Shown here piece after piece: positions 50,474 through 58,355 of a DNA stretch of 64,000 nucleotides (its first letter is position 1; every line of letters begins with the position of its first letter). This DNA comes from Enterobacter dykesii (GTDB lineage: Bacteria; Pseudomonadota; Gammaproteobacteria; Enterobacterales; Enterobacteriaceae). The notes under the pieces are model-generated. The model saw only the letters and a list, made by a program, of their open reading frames with translations, did no database searches and was not told where the DNA came from. The stretch covers positions 2,542,001 through 2,606,000 of the forward strand of contig NZ_CP126604.1 of assembly GCF_008364625.2 (NCBI RefSeq). Direction: 5' to 3'. A program made the position numbers and the translations under genes.

Positions 50474-50749
50474 CTAGCTGTGCTTATGCTGATCGCGACG
50501 ACAGCGTTTGTCGTAGTGGCGCACCCACCAGTATTTATCGCAGACCTCCTCATGTCCGCTCACGCGCGCCCCGGCGAGCCACAATACCGCACCAACGAAG
50601 ATGCTCAATATCGCCCCATGCGCGAAGTATTGCGGGAGGTCAATCTGAGGTAACTGGTTTAAGATGGAATAACCCACGCCGCCTACCATCACGAACAGCC
50701 CCAACCCCATCAGCACGTTACCGAGTAACGAAGCGTTTTTGCGTTTCAT
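50474..50749 (-). CDS. ychH: Stress-induced membrane protein YchH
   Basis: A 91-residue inner-membrane protein with two predicted helices (LGNVLMGLGLFVMVGGVGYSI and AILSIFVGAVLWLAGA) and a polar Cys/His-rich tail ending DQHKHS. E. coli YchH is linked to stress and biofilm, with molecular function unknown. GGAGGTGAC precedes the ATG. It is divergent from pth across about 270 bases, as in E. coli. Confidence 0.95.
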   Translation of the reverse strand: MKRKNASLLGNVLMGLGLFVMVGGVGYSILNQLPQIDLPQYFAHGAILSIFVGAVLWLAGARVSGHEEVCDKYWWVRHYDKRCRRDQHKHS

Positions 50750-51023
50750 GTGTCACCTCCGGAACTTTGGGTTGTCAGGGGAAAAGCCCCTAATCCTTGT
50801 GTGTAAAGTATAGACAACGCCCCTTTTATGAGTTGCGTGAATGATCACAATTACAGATAAGTCCCAAACAAAAGTTTACAAATAAGACTTTGAACAGCTT
50901 GAAATTCTAATTGTTCAAACCAGAAATTATTCGTATTTCGGAGGGGAGATTGCAGAATTTTGTCAAGCGGCGCGCCAGACAGTAAACTACGCGCCAGATC
51001 TGGAACCCATTAGGAATTGAATC

Positions 51024-51608
51024 GTGACGATTAAACTGATTGTCGGCCTCGCCAACCCGGGCGCAGAATATGCGGCCACCCGCCACAACGCCGGGGCATG
51101 GTACGTCGATCTGCTGGCCGAGCGGTTACGTGCTCCCCTGCGTGAAGAACCTAAATTCTTCGGGTATACCTCACGTATTAACCTTGCTGGCGCGGATGTT
51201 CGCCTGCTGGTGCCCACCACCTTTATGAACCTGAGCGGCAAAGCGGTGGCGGCGATGGCGACGTTTTATCGCATCAATCCGGATGAAATTCTGGTCGCCC
51301 ACGATGAGCTGGATCTCCCGCCCGGCGTGGCAAAATTCAAGCTGGGCGGCGGGCACGGCGGCCACAACGGCCTGAAAGACATCATTAGCAGGCTGGGCAA
51401 TAACCCGAATTTCCACCGTTTGCGCGTTGGAATCGGCCATCCGGGCGATAAAAACAAAGTTGTCGGTTTCGTACTCGGTAAGCCCCCGGTTTCAGAGCAG
51501 AATCTGATTGACCAGGCGGTAGACGAAGCGGCGCGCTGCACTGAAATCTGGATGAAAGATGGGTTAACCAAAGCGACAAACCGCTTACACGCTTTCAAAG
51601 CGCAATAA
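51024..51608 (+). CDS. pth: Peptidyl-tRNA hydrolase
   Basis: Pth releases tRNA from peptidyl-tRNA that drops off ribosomes, and is essential. The 194-residue product has the catalytic His in ATRHNAGAW (about residue 20), the Asp of [10 protein letters not shown] (about 93), and the [13 protein letters not shown] loop. The start is GTG with TAGGAATT upstream. It is followed after 126 bases by ychF, and the two are usually co-transcribed. Confidence 0.98.
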   Translation: MTIKLIVGLANPGAEYAATRHNAGAWYVDLLAERLRAPLREEPKFFGYTSRINLAGADVRLLVPTTFMNLSGKAVAAMATFYRINPDEILVAHDELDLPPGVAKFKLGGGHGGHNGLKDIISRLGNNPNFHRLRVGIGHPGDKNKVVGFVLGKPPVSEQNLIDQAVDEAARCTEIWMKDGLTKATNRLHAFKAQ

Positions 51609-51734
51609 TCCGCCCGATCCGGCTTTTTTACCGCGCGTCATGCGGGTTACGTGTATAATAGGCGTAGTTATTTACTTTTCATCAATCGGTTAACGTTAAC
51701 GGATTGATTATCAAGATATTAAGGTGATTTAGAA

Positions 51735-52829
51735 ATGGGATTCAAATGCGGTATCGTCGGTCTGCCAAACGTGGGCAAATCCACCCTGTTTAACGCGCTT
51801 ACCAAAGCGGGTATCGAAGCGGCGAACTTCCCGTTCTGTACCATCGAACCTAACACCGGCGTTGTGCCAATGCCGGACCCGCGTCTGGACCAGCTTGCGG
51901 AAATCGTGAAGCCGCAGCGCATTCTGCCAACCACCATGGAATTCGTGGACATCGCGGGCCTGGTAAAAGGCGCGTCCAAAGGTGAAGGCCTGGGTAACCA
52001 GTTTCTGACCAACATTCGTGAAACCGAAGCGATCGGCCACGTTGTGCGCTGCTTCGAAAACGACAACATCATCCACGTTAATAACAAAGTGGATCCGGCT
52101 GACGACATCGACGTCATCAACACCGAGCTGGCGCTCTCTGACCTCGACACCTGCGAACGCGCGATTCACCGCGTGCAGAAGAAAGCCAAAGGCGGCGACA
52201 AGGACGCGAAAGCGGAACTGGCTGCGCTGGAAAAATGTCTGCCACAGCTGGAAAACGCGGGCATGCTGCGCGCGCTGAAAAACCTGACTGAAGAAGACAA
52301 GGCGGCGATCAAATACCTGAGCTTCCTGACCCTGAAGCCAACCATGTACATCGCCAACGTTAACGAAGACGGTTTCGAGAACAACCCGTACCTGGACAAA
52401 GTGCGCGAAATCGCCGCGGCGGAAGGTTCTGTGGTTGTTGCCGTGTGCGCTGCCGTTGAATCCGACATCGCCGAGCTGGACGACGCCGACCGTGAAGAGT
52501 TCATGGCCGAGCTTGGTCTGGAAGAGCCGGGCCTGAACCGCGTAATTCGCGCAGGCTATGAGCTGCTGAACCTGCAGACCTACTTCACCGCTGGCGTGAA
52601 AGAAGTGCGTGCGTGGACCATCCCTGTAGGTGCAACTGCGCCTCAGGCGGCCGGTAAGATCCACACTGACTTCGAGAAAGGCTTTATTCGTGCGCAGACA
52701 ATCGCGTTTGAAGACTTCATCACCTATAAGGGTGAGCAAGGCGCGAAAGAAGCAGGCAAGATGCGTGCGGAAGGGAAAGATTATATCGTTAAAGATGGCG
52801 ACGTAATGAACTTCCTGTTTAACGTCTGA
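51735..52829 (+). CDS. ychF: Redox-regulated ATPase YchF (Obg-like ATPase)
   Basis: YchF is an Obg-family P-loop protein that prefers ATP, binds ribosomes and dampens the oxidative stress response. The 364-residue protein has GLPNVGKST (G1), [19 protein letters not shown] (switch II), a coiled-coil insertion and a C-terminal TGS domain ([21 protein letters not shown]), ending MNFLFNV. Its last 30 codons plus terminator occur again, decayed, at 55090, 56113 and 58197 between Rhs units. Confidence 0.99.
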   Translation: MGFKCGIVGLPNVGKSTLFNALTKAGIEAANFPFCTIEPNTGVVPMPDPRLDQLAEIVKPQRILPTTMEFVDIAGLVKGASKGEGLGNQFLTNIRETEAIGHVVRCFENDNIIHVNNKVDPADDIDVINTELALSDLDTCERAIHRVQKKAKGGDKDAKAELAALEKCLPQLENAGMLRALKNLTEEDKAAIKYLSFLTLKPTMYIANVNEDGFENNPYLDKVREIAAAEGSVVVAVCAAVESDIAELDDADREEFMAELGLEEPGLNRVIRAGYELLNLQTYFTAGVKEVRAWTIPVGATAPQAAGKIHTDFEKGFIRAQTIAFEDFITYKGEQGAKEAGKMRAEGKDYIVKDGDVMNFLFNV

Positions 52830-52841
52830 TTCGTCTTGAAT

Positions 52842-52875
52842 GAAAAAAATCCACGCCCTGGCGTGGATTTTTTTA
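52842..52875 (+). terminator. Intrinsic terminator of ychF, symmetric
   Basis: AAATCCACGCC and GGCGTGGATTT pair around a CT loop, flanked by A and T runs, so it can work on both strands. It also lies 8 bases after the stop of the convergent YciI-like gene. The same element recurs at each of the three ychF-like copies downstream. Confidence 0.9.
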
Positions 52876-52883
52876 TTCCGGGG

Positions 52884-53177
52884 TTAAAACACATTTTCTA
52901 ATAGTTCTGTTTTCATGCTGGGTTCAAAGGGAATGATTTCAACAGTCGCAAGCTTTAACGCCTGAAAAGGATCCTCTCGCAAGCGCTCCTCAAGAGAGGC
53001 AAGACTCTCACACTTAGCGAGAATGACCCCACCGTTTCTTGGGTTCCGTCTACCGGACGCCAGGAAAATCACCTCTGCGTACCTTTTTTTAAGCCACTCA
53101 ACATGAGCAGGTATCGCTGCGTCAATCTCTTCGAGTGGTTTGATATAGGTTAAAATGACAATGTAAACCGCGCTCAT
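52884..53177 (-). CDS. YciI-family protein
   Basis: A 97-residue small alpha/beta protein: VYIVILTYIKPLEEIDAAIPAH, then FLASGRRNPRNGGVILAKC, then FQALKLATVEIIPFEPS. This is the YciI-like (dimeric ferredoxin-like) fold, with a conserved His in the first helix, found in enzymes and detox proteins of mostly unknown substrate. It lies against the symmetric ychF terminator, the position held by immunity genes in the other three units. It may be an old resident or cargo of the first Rhs unit. Confidence 0.85.
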   Translation of the reverse strand: MSAVYIVILTYIKPLEEIDAAIPAHVEWLKKRYAEVIFLASGRRNPRNGGVILAKCESLASLEERLREDPFQALKLATVEIIPFEPSMKTELLENVF

Positions 53178-53314
53178 CCTTTGCCTCTTAGCTCTGTTTT
53201 AAACCGCTTGTTGGAACTGCTTATGCAGCCCTCTTTTGCCACCGGTTATTGTTATGATTTTTTGGTGCTTTTGATGTTAATACGCAGGGCCCGATAGAGA
53301 CAACGCGTTACGCT

Positions 53315-53641
53315 TCATATCCAGGAATAAAACCAATCATGCCAGCCGTTTTGCTTTTCCGCATAGCTACAGACCACAACCACTTGCTTTGACAGGTTGA
53401 AAGTTAAGTAATAGAAAGCTGCACCTTCAGGAGGCGCAGACCAAAATAGTTTTTCACCCTGCGCATTGAAGATGGTCAAAACGGTTGGTAATGGCTTTGG
53501 CTCGCTTAACGCAAAGACTAACTGGCGTGTCGAGTCGACCATTGTATAGTCTAAAAATGGCATACTAACCAGTATGTTACGTTCACCACATGCCCATTGA
53601 AGCAGGTCATTTTCTTTAATACAAATGAGATTTTCAATCAT
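53315..53641 (-). CDS. Hypothetical protein in Rhs orphan region
   Basis: A 108-residue acidic, aromatic-rich protein without signal or membrane segments, starting MIENLICIKENDLLQW and ending NGWHDWFYSWI. I do not recognise a family. TGAGG lies seven bases before ATG, which supports translation. Its size, low GC and place beside displaced Rhs tips suggest an immunity protein whose toxin is gone, which is inference only. Confidence 0.65.
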   Translation of the reverse strand: MIENLICIKENDLLQWACGERNILVSMPFLDYTMVDSTRQLVFALSEPKPLPTVLTIFNAQGEKLFWSAPPEGAAFYYLTFNLSKQVVVVCSYAEKQNGWHDWFYSWI

Positions 53642-53852
53642 TGATAAACCTCAAATTACTTGATAACTATAAACCTGCGGGTTACCATCGAGTTTTACAA
53701 AGAAATCAACTCTATAATAATAGTCAACGCACTAAATAAAACGATAACTTTTTTCAAATATTAAAATCTAGAAAAGTTTCAATTTTAAATGAAAGAGCAT
53801 TGTTTAACATTAAATTAATTAACTTTCCACGCACTATAATAAGATATTATCC
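53642..53852. other. AT-rich spacer without recognised gene
   Basis: About 210 bases of strongly AT-rich DNA between two small genes. I find no open frame with support and no repeat. It could hold a promoter or a fully eroded toxin tip. Confidence 0.4.
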
Positions 53853-54071
53853 TTATGAAAAGAAAGGCTTGTTTTTTCCTTCTCTAGTCTGAGTGGCTAT
53901 AATAACCTCATAAGCATCATTTTCACTTTTCTGTGCTTTCAATGCCTCTTCCGGAGTAATTTTCGACTCCTTTTTAATCATAGCAATAGTTCCGGTATCA
54001 TATTGGATAAAATATTCACCATTTCTTTTGATTATGTCAACACCAAAATCTGTAAAAATAACTTCATTCAT
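53853..54071 (-). CDS. Small hypothetical protein in Rhs orphan region
   Basis: A 72-residue protein, MNEVIFTDFGVDIIKRNGEY, then FIQYDTGTIAMIKKES, rich in beta-prone and charged residues. GAGG precedes the ATG by 9 bases. No family recognised with confidence. It resembles small immunity proteins in size and setting; no adjacent toxin in the same unit is obviously its partner other than the tip at 54457, which already has its own downstream gene. Confidence 0.65.
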   Translation of the reverse strand: MNEVIFTDFGVDIIKRNGEYFIQYDTGTIAMIKKESKITPEEALKAQKSENDAYEVIIATQTREGKNKPFFS

Positions 54072-54211
54072 TTTTCACACCTCTATTTATTTATAATTGG
54101 TGTAATCAAAGCATCACCGATAGGTGTTTAATCTATTACGGCCTCAGGGATGCCTCCCGACGTCTTACCACCAGGAATCCAAAAATCTTTGCCAGTTGTT
54201 GATTTAATATT

Positions 54212-54460
54212 TTATTGCCATACATTGAACAACTGCTTCCATATCTGCTGTTCCTCAATTGTAGGGACTCTATAATCCTGAGTCTTTCGCCTATATTTCA
54301 TAAAACATGAATCTATAGCTCGAATAGCCACCATTTTTTCTTTTCGACAATCATCTAAAATAGATTGCATATCCTGTAGACAATTAGAATCAAGAATATA
54401 TTTTTGAAAAAACAGTTCCAGAAAATCTAACACTTCATTATAAGATTGTAAATTTATCAT
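54212..54460 (-). CDS. Putative immunity protein of the unit-4 Rhs tip
   Basis: An 82-residue helical protein starting MINLQSYNEVLDFLELFFQ. Its ATG overlaps the stop of the tip gene (ATGA arrangement) and AGAGGAA lies just upstream inside the tip gene. This tight toxin-then-immunity order is typical of Rhs-CT modules. No named family recognised. The low GC content contrasts with the Rhs core. Confidence 0.65.
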   Translation of the reverse strand: MINLQSYNEVLDFLELFFQKYILDSNCLQDMQSILDDCRKEKMVAIRAIDSCFMKYRRKTQDYRVPTIEEQQIWKQLFNVWQ

Positions 54461-54822
54461 GGTTCCTCTGGCAGAATATCAATCTTGTCGAAATTAATAA
54501 CTCTATTTTCAGCATGCAGCTGTTGAACATTACCTTGGCCGTATTCAGGGTATGCCTTAGTAAACGGTTCAAGTGGCGCTCCTGGTCTATCGCCGAACAT
54601 TCTCGGGGTTCGCACTTGCGGAACACCATTTTCATATAATTGAAGCGTATCAAACTCAGCTCTAAGACGTCCATCACTCCATGATTTATCCAAAGGATCA
54701 AGTGGATTCAATTTATCTGCTCCTTTGATCTGGAATGCATCTCTTACTGTGCGACCGGAGTCTAATTTATCAAAACCAAAACAATTGACTGGTGCGGATT
54801 TGGATTCAAATGTTTTAGGCAC
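54457..54822 (-). CDS. Displaced Rhs C-terminal toxin tip (unit 4)
   Basis: A 121-codon frame (GTG start at 54822) continuing upstream to about 54862 without a stop. It holds an Rhs-type tip, with GADKLNPLDPLDKSW, RLRAEFDTLQLYENG, and TKAYPEYGQGNVQQL. I do not know its activity. It has lost its link to the Rhs core: the adjacent core fragment ends in a stop in another frame (RWRYDI then TGA), and no DPxGL junction is left. It is therefore an orphan tip, probably not expressed as an effector. Confidence 0.6.
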   Translation of the reverse strand: MPKTFESKSAPVNCFGFDKLDSGRTVRDAFQIKGADKLNPLDPLDKSWSDGRLRAEFDTLQLYENGVPQVRTPRMFGDRPGAPLEPFTKAYPEYGQGNVQQLHAENRVINFDKIDILPEEP

Positions 54823-54861
54823 CCATGCGTTAATAGTACCGTCATCCTCAAGATACCTCAG

Positions 54862-55084
54862 ATGTCATAGCGCCAGCGAATGCCGTTCAGCTGCGTCAGG
54901 CGGTTCTGTGTGACCTTCTCAGTAGACCCTTCCAGCGGGTTACCGGCAGCGTCCCGTCCTGAACGAGCAGGCGCCCGGCGCTGTCGTACTGCCAGCGGTA
55001 CCAGCTGAAAGGGTTATCGTCCCGCTCTTCCCGGACCAGGTTATTGCGGTAGTCGCAATCCGAGCAGAGAAACCAGCGGCGCAT
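54862..55084 (-). pseudogene. Rhs core fragment, unit 4, frameshifted
   Basis: Minus-strand sequence matches the Rhs core around YRNNLVREERDDNPFSWYRW and QNRLTQLNGIRWRYDI. Compared with the full gene it lacks a segment between two direct repeats of GGCAGCGT, so the frame shifts within it. Only about 75 codons of core remain. It lies next to the ychF-like copy at 55090, where the join uses a short shared GGTAAAGA-like sequence. Confidence 0.8.
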
Positions 55085-55089
55085 CGCTG

Positions 55090-55198
55090 GGTGCGAAAGG
55101 TAAAGATTACATCATTAAAAATTACGATGTGATGAACTTCTTTTTTTATGTTCGATTTGTTTGAAAGAAAAAAATCCACGATTTAACGTGGATTTTCC
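55090..55198 (+). repeat. Decayed copy A of the ychF 3' end plus terminator
   Basis: Aligns with the last codons of ychF and its terminator: GGTAAAGATTACATCATTAA matches the GKDYIVK codons, GATGTGATGAACTTCTT matches DVMNFL, then TTCGATTTGTTTGAA and a hairpin AAAAAAATCCACG...CGTGGATTTT. The stem has lost part of its GC core. It is shorter at its left edge than copies B and C. It separates units 3 and 4. Confidence 0.88.
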
Positions 55199-55234
55199 CA
55201 ATATACTGAACTAAGTTGTTTAATAAATAAAAAA

Positions 55235-55591
55235 TTATAGCATAAATATGCTATTACTTTCTTTATCCATATCTAGGCTTCCTAACGCTCCAAGATCTAA
55301 AGAATAAATCTCATCAGTACCTTTGCGCAAATTCAAAAAGTACCCAAGATCACCATCTTGACCAATCAATAAAACGTCAGGCTCAACCTCTTGAATTGTA
55401 TATGTATTATTTCTTTCAAGTAAATCAAAACAATTGAAAACATAAAGCTGGTCACCATTTGCTCGTTGAATTTCATAAGAGTCAGTGTCCTTGACGTTTT
55501 CAATCATAAAGCGCTTATATTCAGAAGGTAAAGACATGCGCATGAGTTTTTCAATTTCATTTAGCTGAACAATTAAATCCTGTTTTTCCAT
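55235..55591 (-). CDS. SMI1/KNR4 (SUKH)-family immunity protein, orphan
   Basis: A 118-residue SUKH-fold protein: EIEKLMRMSLPSEYKRFMIEN is the classic SMI1 opening, and DVLLIGQDGDLGYFLNL the middle strand pair. SUKH proteins neutralise nuclease toxins of contact-dependent and T6SS systems. AAGGTAAG precedes ATG. Its toxin tip upstream (55655-55800) is broken by stop codons, so it is an orphan that may still protect against kin carrying the intact toxin. Confidence 0.82.
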   Translation of the reverse strand: MEKQDLIVQLNEIEKLMRMSLPSEYKRFMIENVKDTDSYEIQRANGDQLYVFNCFDLLERNNTYTIQEVEPDVLLIGQDGDLGYFLNLRKGTDEIYSLDLGALGSLDMDKESNSIFML

Positions 55592-55654
55592 ATCAACTTA
55601 CCTTTAAGCCAATAAGTTATATATAAAATAAATATTATTGCTATTAGACTCTCT

Positions 55655-55800
55655 CTATTGATCGAAATATTTATACGAATCCCTAATCGATTTTATTGCC
55701 TGCTGTTTTGGAACACCTGAATCAATCATTTCTTAGTAACTGATATGAAACTCTTGTTTCAGCGTTGCATCCTAATCTCCAGGCGAAGCTCCACGGGTTC
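55655..55800 (-). pseudogene. Decayed Rhs toxin tip, unit 3
   Basis: On the minus strand one frame reads GASPGD, stop, DATLKQEFHISY, stop, EMIDSGVPKQQAIKSIRDSY, then KYFDQ and a final stop. It looks like the C-terminal part of a toxin tip with two internal stops, ending about 65 bases before the SUKH immunity gene. The upstream link to the Rhs core is lost. I cannot name the toxin family. Confidence 0.6.
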
Positions 55801-55857
55801 GCTGAGTAGAACATATATTAGCATATAGACTACCTGATGCGGATTTAAGTAACTTGA

Positions 55858-56105
55858 TTGTTGCGAACCCGCGGCTGGGCGATGATTTCCGTCAGGCGGT
55901 TGTGCGTGACCTTCTCTTCAGATCCTTCAAGCGGGTTACCGTCCCGCTTTTCCTGTACCAAGTTATAGCGGTAGCAGTAATCCCTGCGGCTGATCCCCGC
56001 AGCGATGCCGTCGCCCAAGGCGGTCTTACTCGCTGCGGGGATCAGCCGCCACTGGGGGCTTTTCTCAGGGTAGAGTTGTTCGTCGCGAGTATACTGACAG
56101 CTTAT
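55858..56105 (-). pseudogene. Rhs core fragment, unit 3, heavily deleted
   Basis: Minus-strand translation gives YRYNLVQEKRDGNP, LEGSEEKVTHNRLT and EIIAQPRVRNN, which are separate pieces of the Rhs core (NNLVREERDDNP, LEGSAEKVTHNRLT, EVISQPRDRNK) joined after internal deletions. It is the most eroded of the core copies. Its right edge meets the ychF-like copy B at nearly the same core position as copy C. Confidence 0.78.
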
Positions 56106-56112
56106 TGAAGAC

Positions 56113-56255
56113 AAGGGTAAGCAAGGCGCGAAAAAAGCAAGCAAGCAAGATGCGTGCAGAAGGAAAAAAGAATAGTGTTAAAAATGACTACGTGGTGAAC
56201 TAATTAATTATTTAACATTTTTTTGGATGAAAAAATCCACGCCAGGGCGTGGATT
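56113..56255 (+). repeat. Decayed copy B of the ychF 3' end plus terminator
   Basis: AAGGGTAAGCAAGGCGCGAA matches the KGEQGAK codons of ychF, followed by AAGATGCGTGCAGAAGG (KMRAEG) and a weaker VKDGDVMN region. It ends with the hairpin AAAAAATCCACGCC...GGCGTGGATTTT. An extra GCAA repeat shifts the frame, so it cannot be a functional ychF end. It lies 6 bases from the stop of the next immunity-like gene and separates units 2 and 3. Confidence 0.9.
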
Positions 56256-56260
56256 TTCAT

Positions 56261-56704
56261 TCAGAGATAAACACCCTCTTCTAATGAGTTTTCAGTAAAC
56301 GTTGCTTTTGTAAAGGAAATTAGCACATCTGAACCATGCTTTTTATATTTAACCTCGTAACTACCTGGCTCTAAAGTAATAAACTCGCCTGAAATAGCAT
56401 CTGAATCATCTGGCTCCAGATCTCCGCCAGTGACATCTTCTCCCGCCCCTATGAAAACCTTTCCCGTAGGTACGTTTAAAAATAACGATCCGGTATATTC
56501 ACCAATATCATTTTTAATATCAACTTTATAGTTACCATCATCTCCAAGATTGAGAAATAACACATTCCCTTTATTTATTTCTTCAACTTCATCTTCTGGA
56601 AGACTCCACCAATCTGCATCATCATTTATCCTATGCTTTAATGACATCAAATCATAAATTACTAATGTGGCAGTATCCGTCTGTATATTAATGGATTTAT
56701 TCAT
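56261..56704 (-). CDS. Putative immunity protein of the unit-2 Rhs tip
   Basis: A 147-residue acidic protein, MNKSINIQTDTATLVIYDLM, with SLKHRINDDADWWSLPEDEV and a beta-rich remainder (VPTGKVFIGAGEDVTGGDLE). It begins 10 bases after the toxin-tip stop, with GGGGGG as ribosome site. I do not recognise a named family with certainty; it may fall in one of the small DUF families linked to toxin loci. Partnership with the upstream tip is inferred from position. Confidence 0.72.
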   Translation of the reverse strand: MNKSINIQTDTATLVIYDLMSLKHRINDDADWWSLPEDEVEEINKGNVLFLNLGDDGNYKVDIKNDIGEYTGSLFLNVPTGKVFIGAGEDVTGGDLEPDDSDAISGEFITLEPGSYEVKYKKHGSDVLISFTKATFTENSLEEGVYL

Positions 56705-56714
56705 TTTACCCCCC

Positions 56715-58013
56715 CTACTGAAATATTATTTCACTGATGGCGTCTCCGGGCTGAAGCCCCGCCTTTCTGCCTGCATTTTTCAAAGAACTACCGACACTTT
56801 TATTAATAGTTTCATTCAGCATTTGTAATCTTTGTGTAGGCGAACCTCCAACAATTAAATCAACAGGATGATCAGCGTTTAACTTACTTAGATCAGGTGC
56901 TGAGCCAAACATTTTTTCAAAGCGCGCAGAAACAGCCTGCCTGTAAGAACTTTGCAAAGATGAAATCCTAACCTCATGGGTGCCCGGAGACCAAACTAAC
57001 TCTCCTCGTTGAGCCGCTCGGTTTAAGGCATTCATTTTTTTCATAAACTGTCTTTCAAGGAATTTTCTCTCGGTTGAAGACAGCTTTGTGCTGCTTAAAA
57101 TCTTCGGTTTATTGACAGTTAAGCGGGTACCTCCAGAACACCTACTCAACCCCCACGGATCCACCCACCCCAGCGCATTCGGCGCATACTGGTAAAGGTT
57201 TATCCCCCCCGCCAGCCCTATCGGGTCCTGCTGCGTAAACCGTCCGCAGTCTGGGTCGTAATACCGGAACAGATTGTAGTGCAGCCCTGTCTCACGGTCC
57301 AGGTATTGCCCCTGCATGCGCAGGTTCTGAGAATATCCTGATACCTGCGTCTCGCTTTCCCGCAGCAGCTTGCCCCAGGCGCTGTTTACCCCTTCCCAGC
57401 GCACCTGCCCTTCGATATCCGTCATCCGCTCCGGCGTGCCGTTGGGCTGGCAGTGGAACCAGAAGATCTCCGGAGCATCCACGCCATCAATACGCGCCAG
57501 CGGATCGAAGCTGTCCTGATCGCTGTAGACGTAGGTCAGCGGCACATCCCCGTGCACCTCCTGCAGCAGGCGGAAGCCTTCCCAGACAAACCGGGTGGTG
57601 ACCGGCTTGCCGGTTGGCTGTCCGCCCAGCATCTGCCGTCGCGTTTTGCTGATGCGGCGACCAAGCGGATCGTAGCGGAAGCTTACCTGCGTCTGCGGTT
57701 TGTTGCGGTCCCGCGGCTGGCTGATGACCTCCGTCAGGCGATGTTCGCCGTCGTAGCGGTAGTGCCAGCGGGTCTGGCTGTTATCTTTCTCCACGGTGCG
57801 GCCGTGGATGTCATAGCGCCAGCGAATGCCGTTCAGCTGCGTCAGGCGGTTGTGCGTGACCTTCTCAGCAGATCCTTCGAGAGGGTTACCTGCAGCATCC
57901 CAGCGCCACTGCTCCTGGCCGGGCAGCGTACCGTCCTGAACGAGCAGGCGCCCGGCGCTGTCGTACTGCCAGCGGTACCAGCTGAACGGGTTATCGTCCC
58001 GCTCTTCCCGCAC
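56715..58013 (-). CDS. Orphan Rhs core fragment with intact toxin tip (unit 2)
   Basis: An open frame of 432 codons (first start codon GTG at 58013, without a ribosome site) carries the last part of the Rhs core, nearly identical to the full gene, through the junction PNALGWVDPWGL. It then has a different tip of about 150 residues starting SRCSGGTRLTVNK and containing LNADHPVDLIVGG and a C-terminal NETINKSVGSSLKNAGRKA. Homology extends upstream to about 58197 but with an in-frame TAG near 58157. The tip family is unknown to me. It is probably silent, but could be swapped into the full gene by homologous recombination. Confidence 0.82.
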   Translation of the reverse strand: MREERDDNPFSWYRWQYDSAGRLLVQDGTLPGQEQWRWDAAGNPLEGSAEKVTHNRLTQLNGIRWRYDIHGRTVEKDNSQTRWHYRYDGEHRLTEVISQPRDRNKPQTQVSFRYDPLGRRISKTRRQMLGGQPTGKPVTTRFVWEGFRLLQEVHGDVPLTYVYSDQDSFDPLARIDGVDAPEIFWFHCQPNGTPERMTDIEGQVRWEGVNSAWGKLLRESETQVSGYSQNLRMQGQYLDRETGLHYNLFRYYDPDCGRFTQQDPIGLAGGINLYQYAPNALGWVDPWGLSRCSGGTRLTVNKPKILSSTKLSSTERKFLERQFMKKMNALNRAAQRGELVWSPGTHEVRISSLQSSYRQAVSARFEKMFGSAPDLSKLNADHPVDLIVGGSPTQRLQMLNETINKSVGSSLKNAGRKAGLQPGDAISEIIFQ

Positions 58014-58197
58014 CAGGTTATTGCGATAGTCGTAATCCCAGCGGCGGGACCAGCGGCGCGGCGACGGGCGCTGGGCATTGCCGGTAAAGACGTCCCGGCG
58101 GTGCAGTCGGCCGAGGCGGTCGTACTCGCTGCGGGTGGTCAGCAGCCACGGGGGCTATTCTCAGGGGGGGATATTCGTCGCGAGTATAACGACCGCT
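58014..58197 (-). pseudogene. 5' part of the unit-2 Rhs core fragment
   Basis: The reading frame of the unit-2 core continues upstream of the GTG as WDYDYRNNL, GRLHRRDVFTGNAQ and LLTTRSEYDRL, then meets TAG at about 58157. Beyond that, AGTATAAC and TTCGTCGCG match the core near 60920 before the ychF-like copy C starts. This shows that the unit is a truncated copy of an rhs gene, not a small gene of its own. Confidence 0.75.
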
Positions 58198-58342
58198 AAG
58201 GGTAAGCAATGTGCAAAAAAAGCAAGCAAGATACGTGCGGAAGGGAAAGATTAAGTCGTTAAAGATAGCGATGTGAAGAACTTCTTGTTTAATGTTTGAT
58301 TTGTTTTGAATGAAAAAAATCCACGCCTTGGCGTGGATTTTT
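58197..58342 (+). repeat. Decayed copy C of the ychF 3' end plus terminator
   Basis: TAAGGGTAAGCAATGTGCAA, then GTGCGGAAGGGAAAGATTAA, GTTAAAGATAGCGATGTG and AACTTCTTGTTTAATGTTTG follow ychF codons [23 protein letters not shown]... through the stop. The terminator AAAAAAATCCACGCC...GGCGTGGATTTTTT is well preserved. Reading ychF's frame gives an early stop after frameshifts. It is the best-preserved copy and separates the active unit 1 from unit 2. Confidence 0.92.
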
Positions 58343-58355
58343 TGCGCGTGATCTA

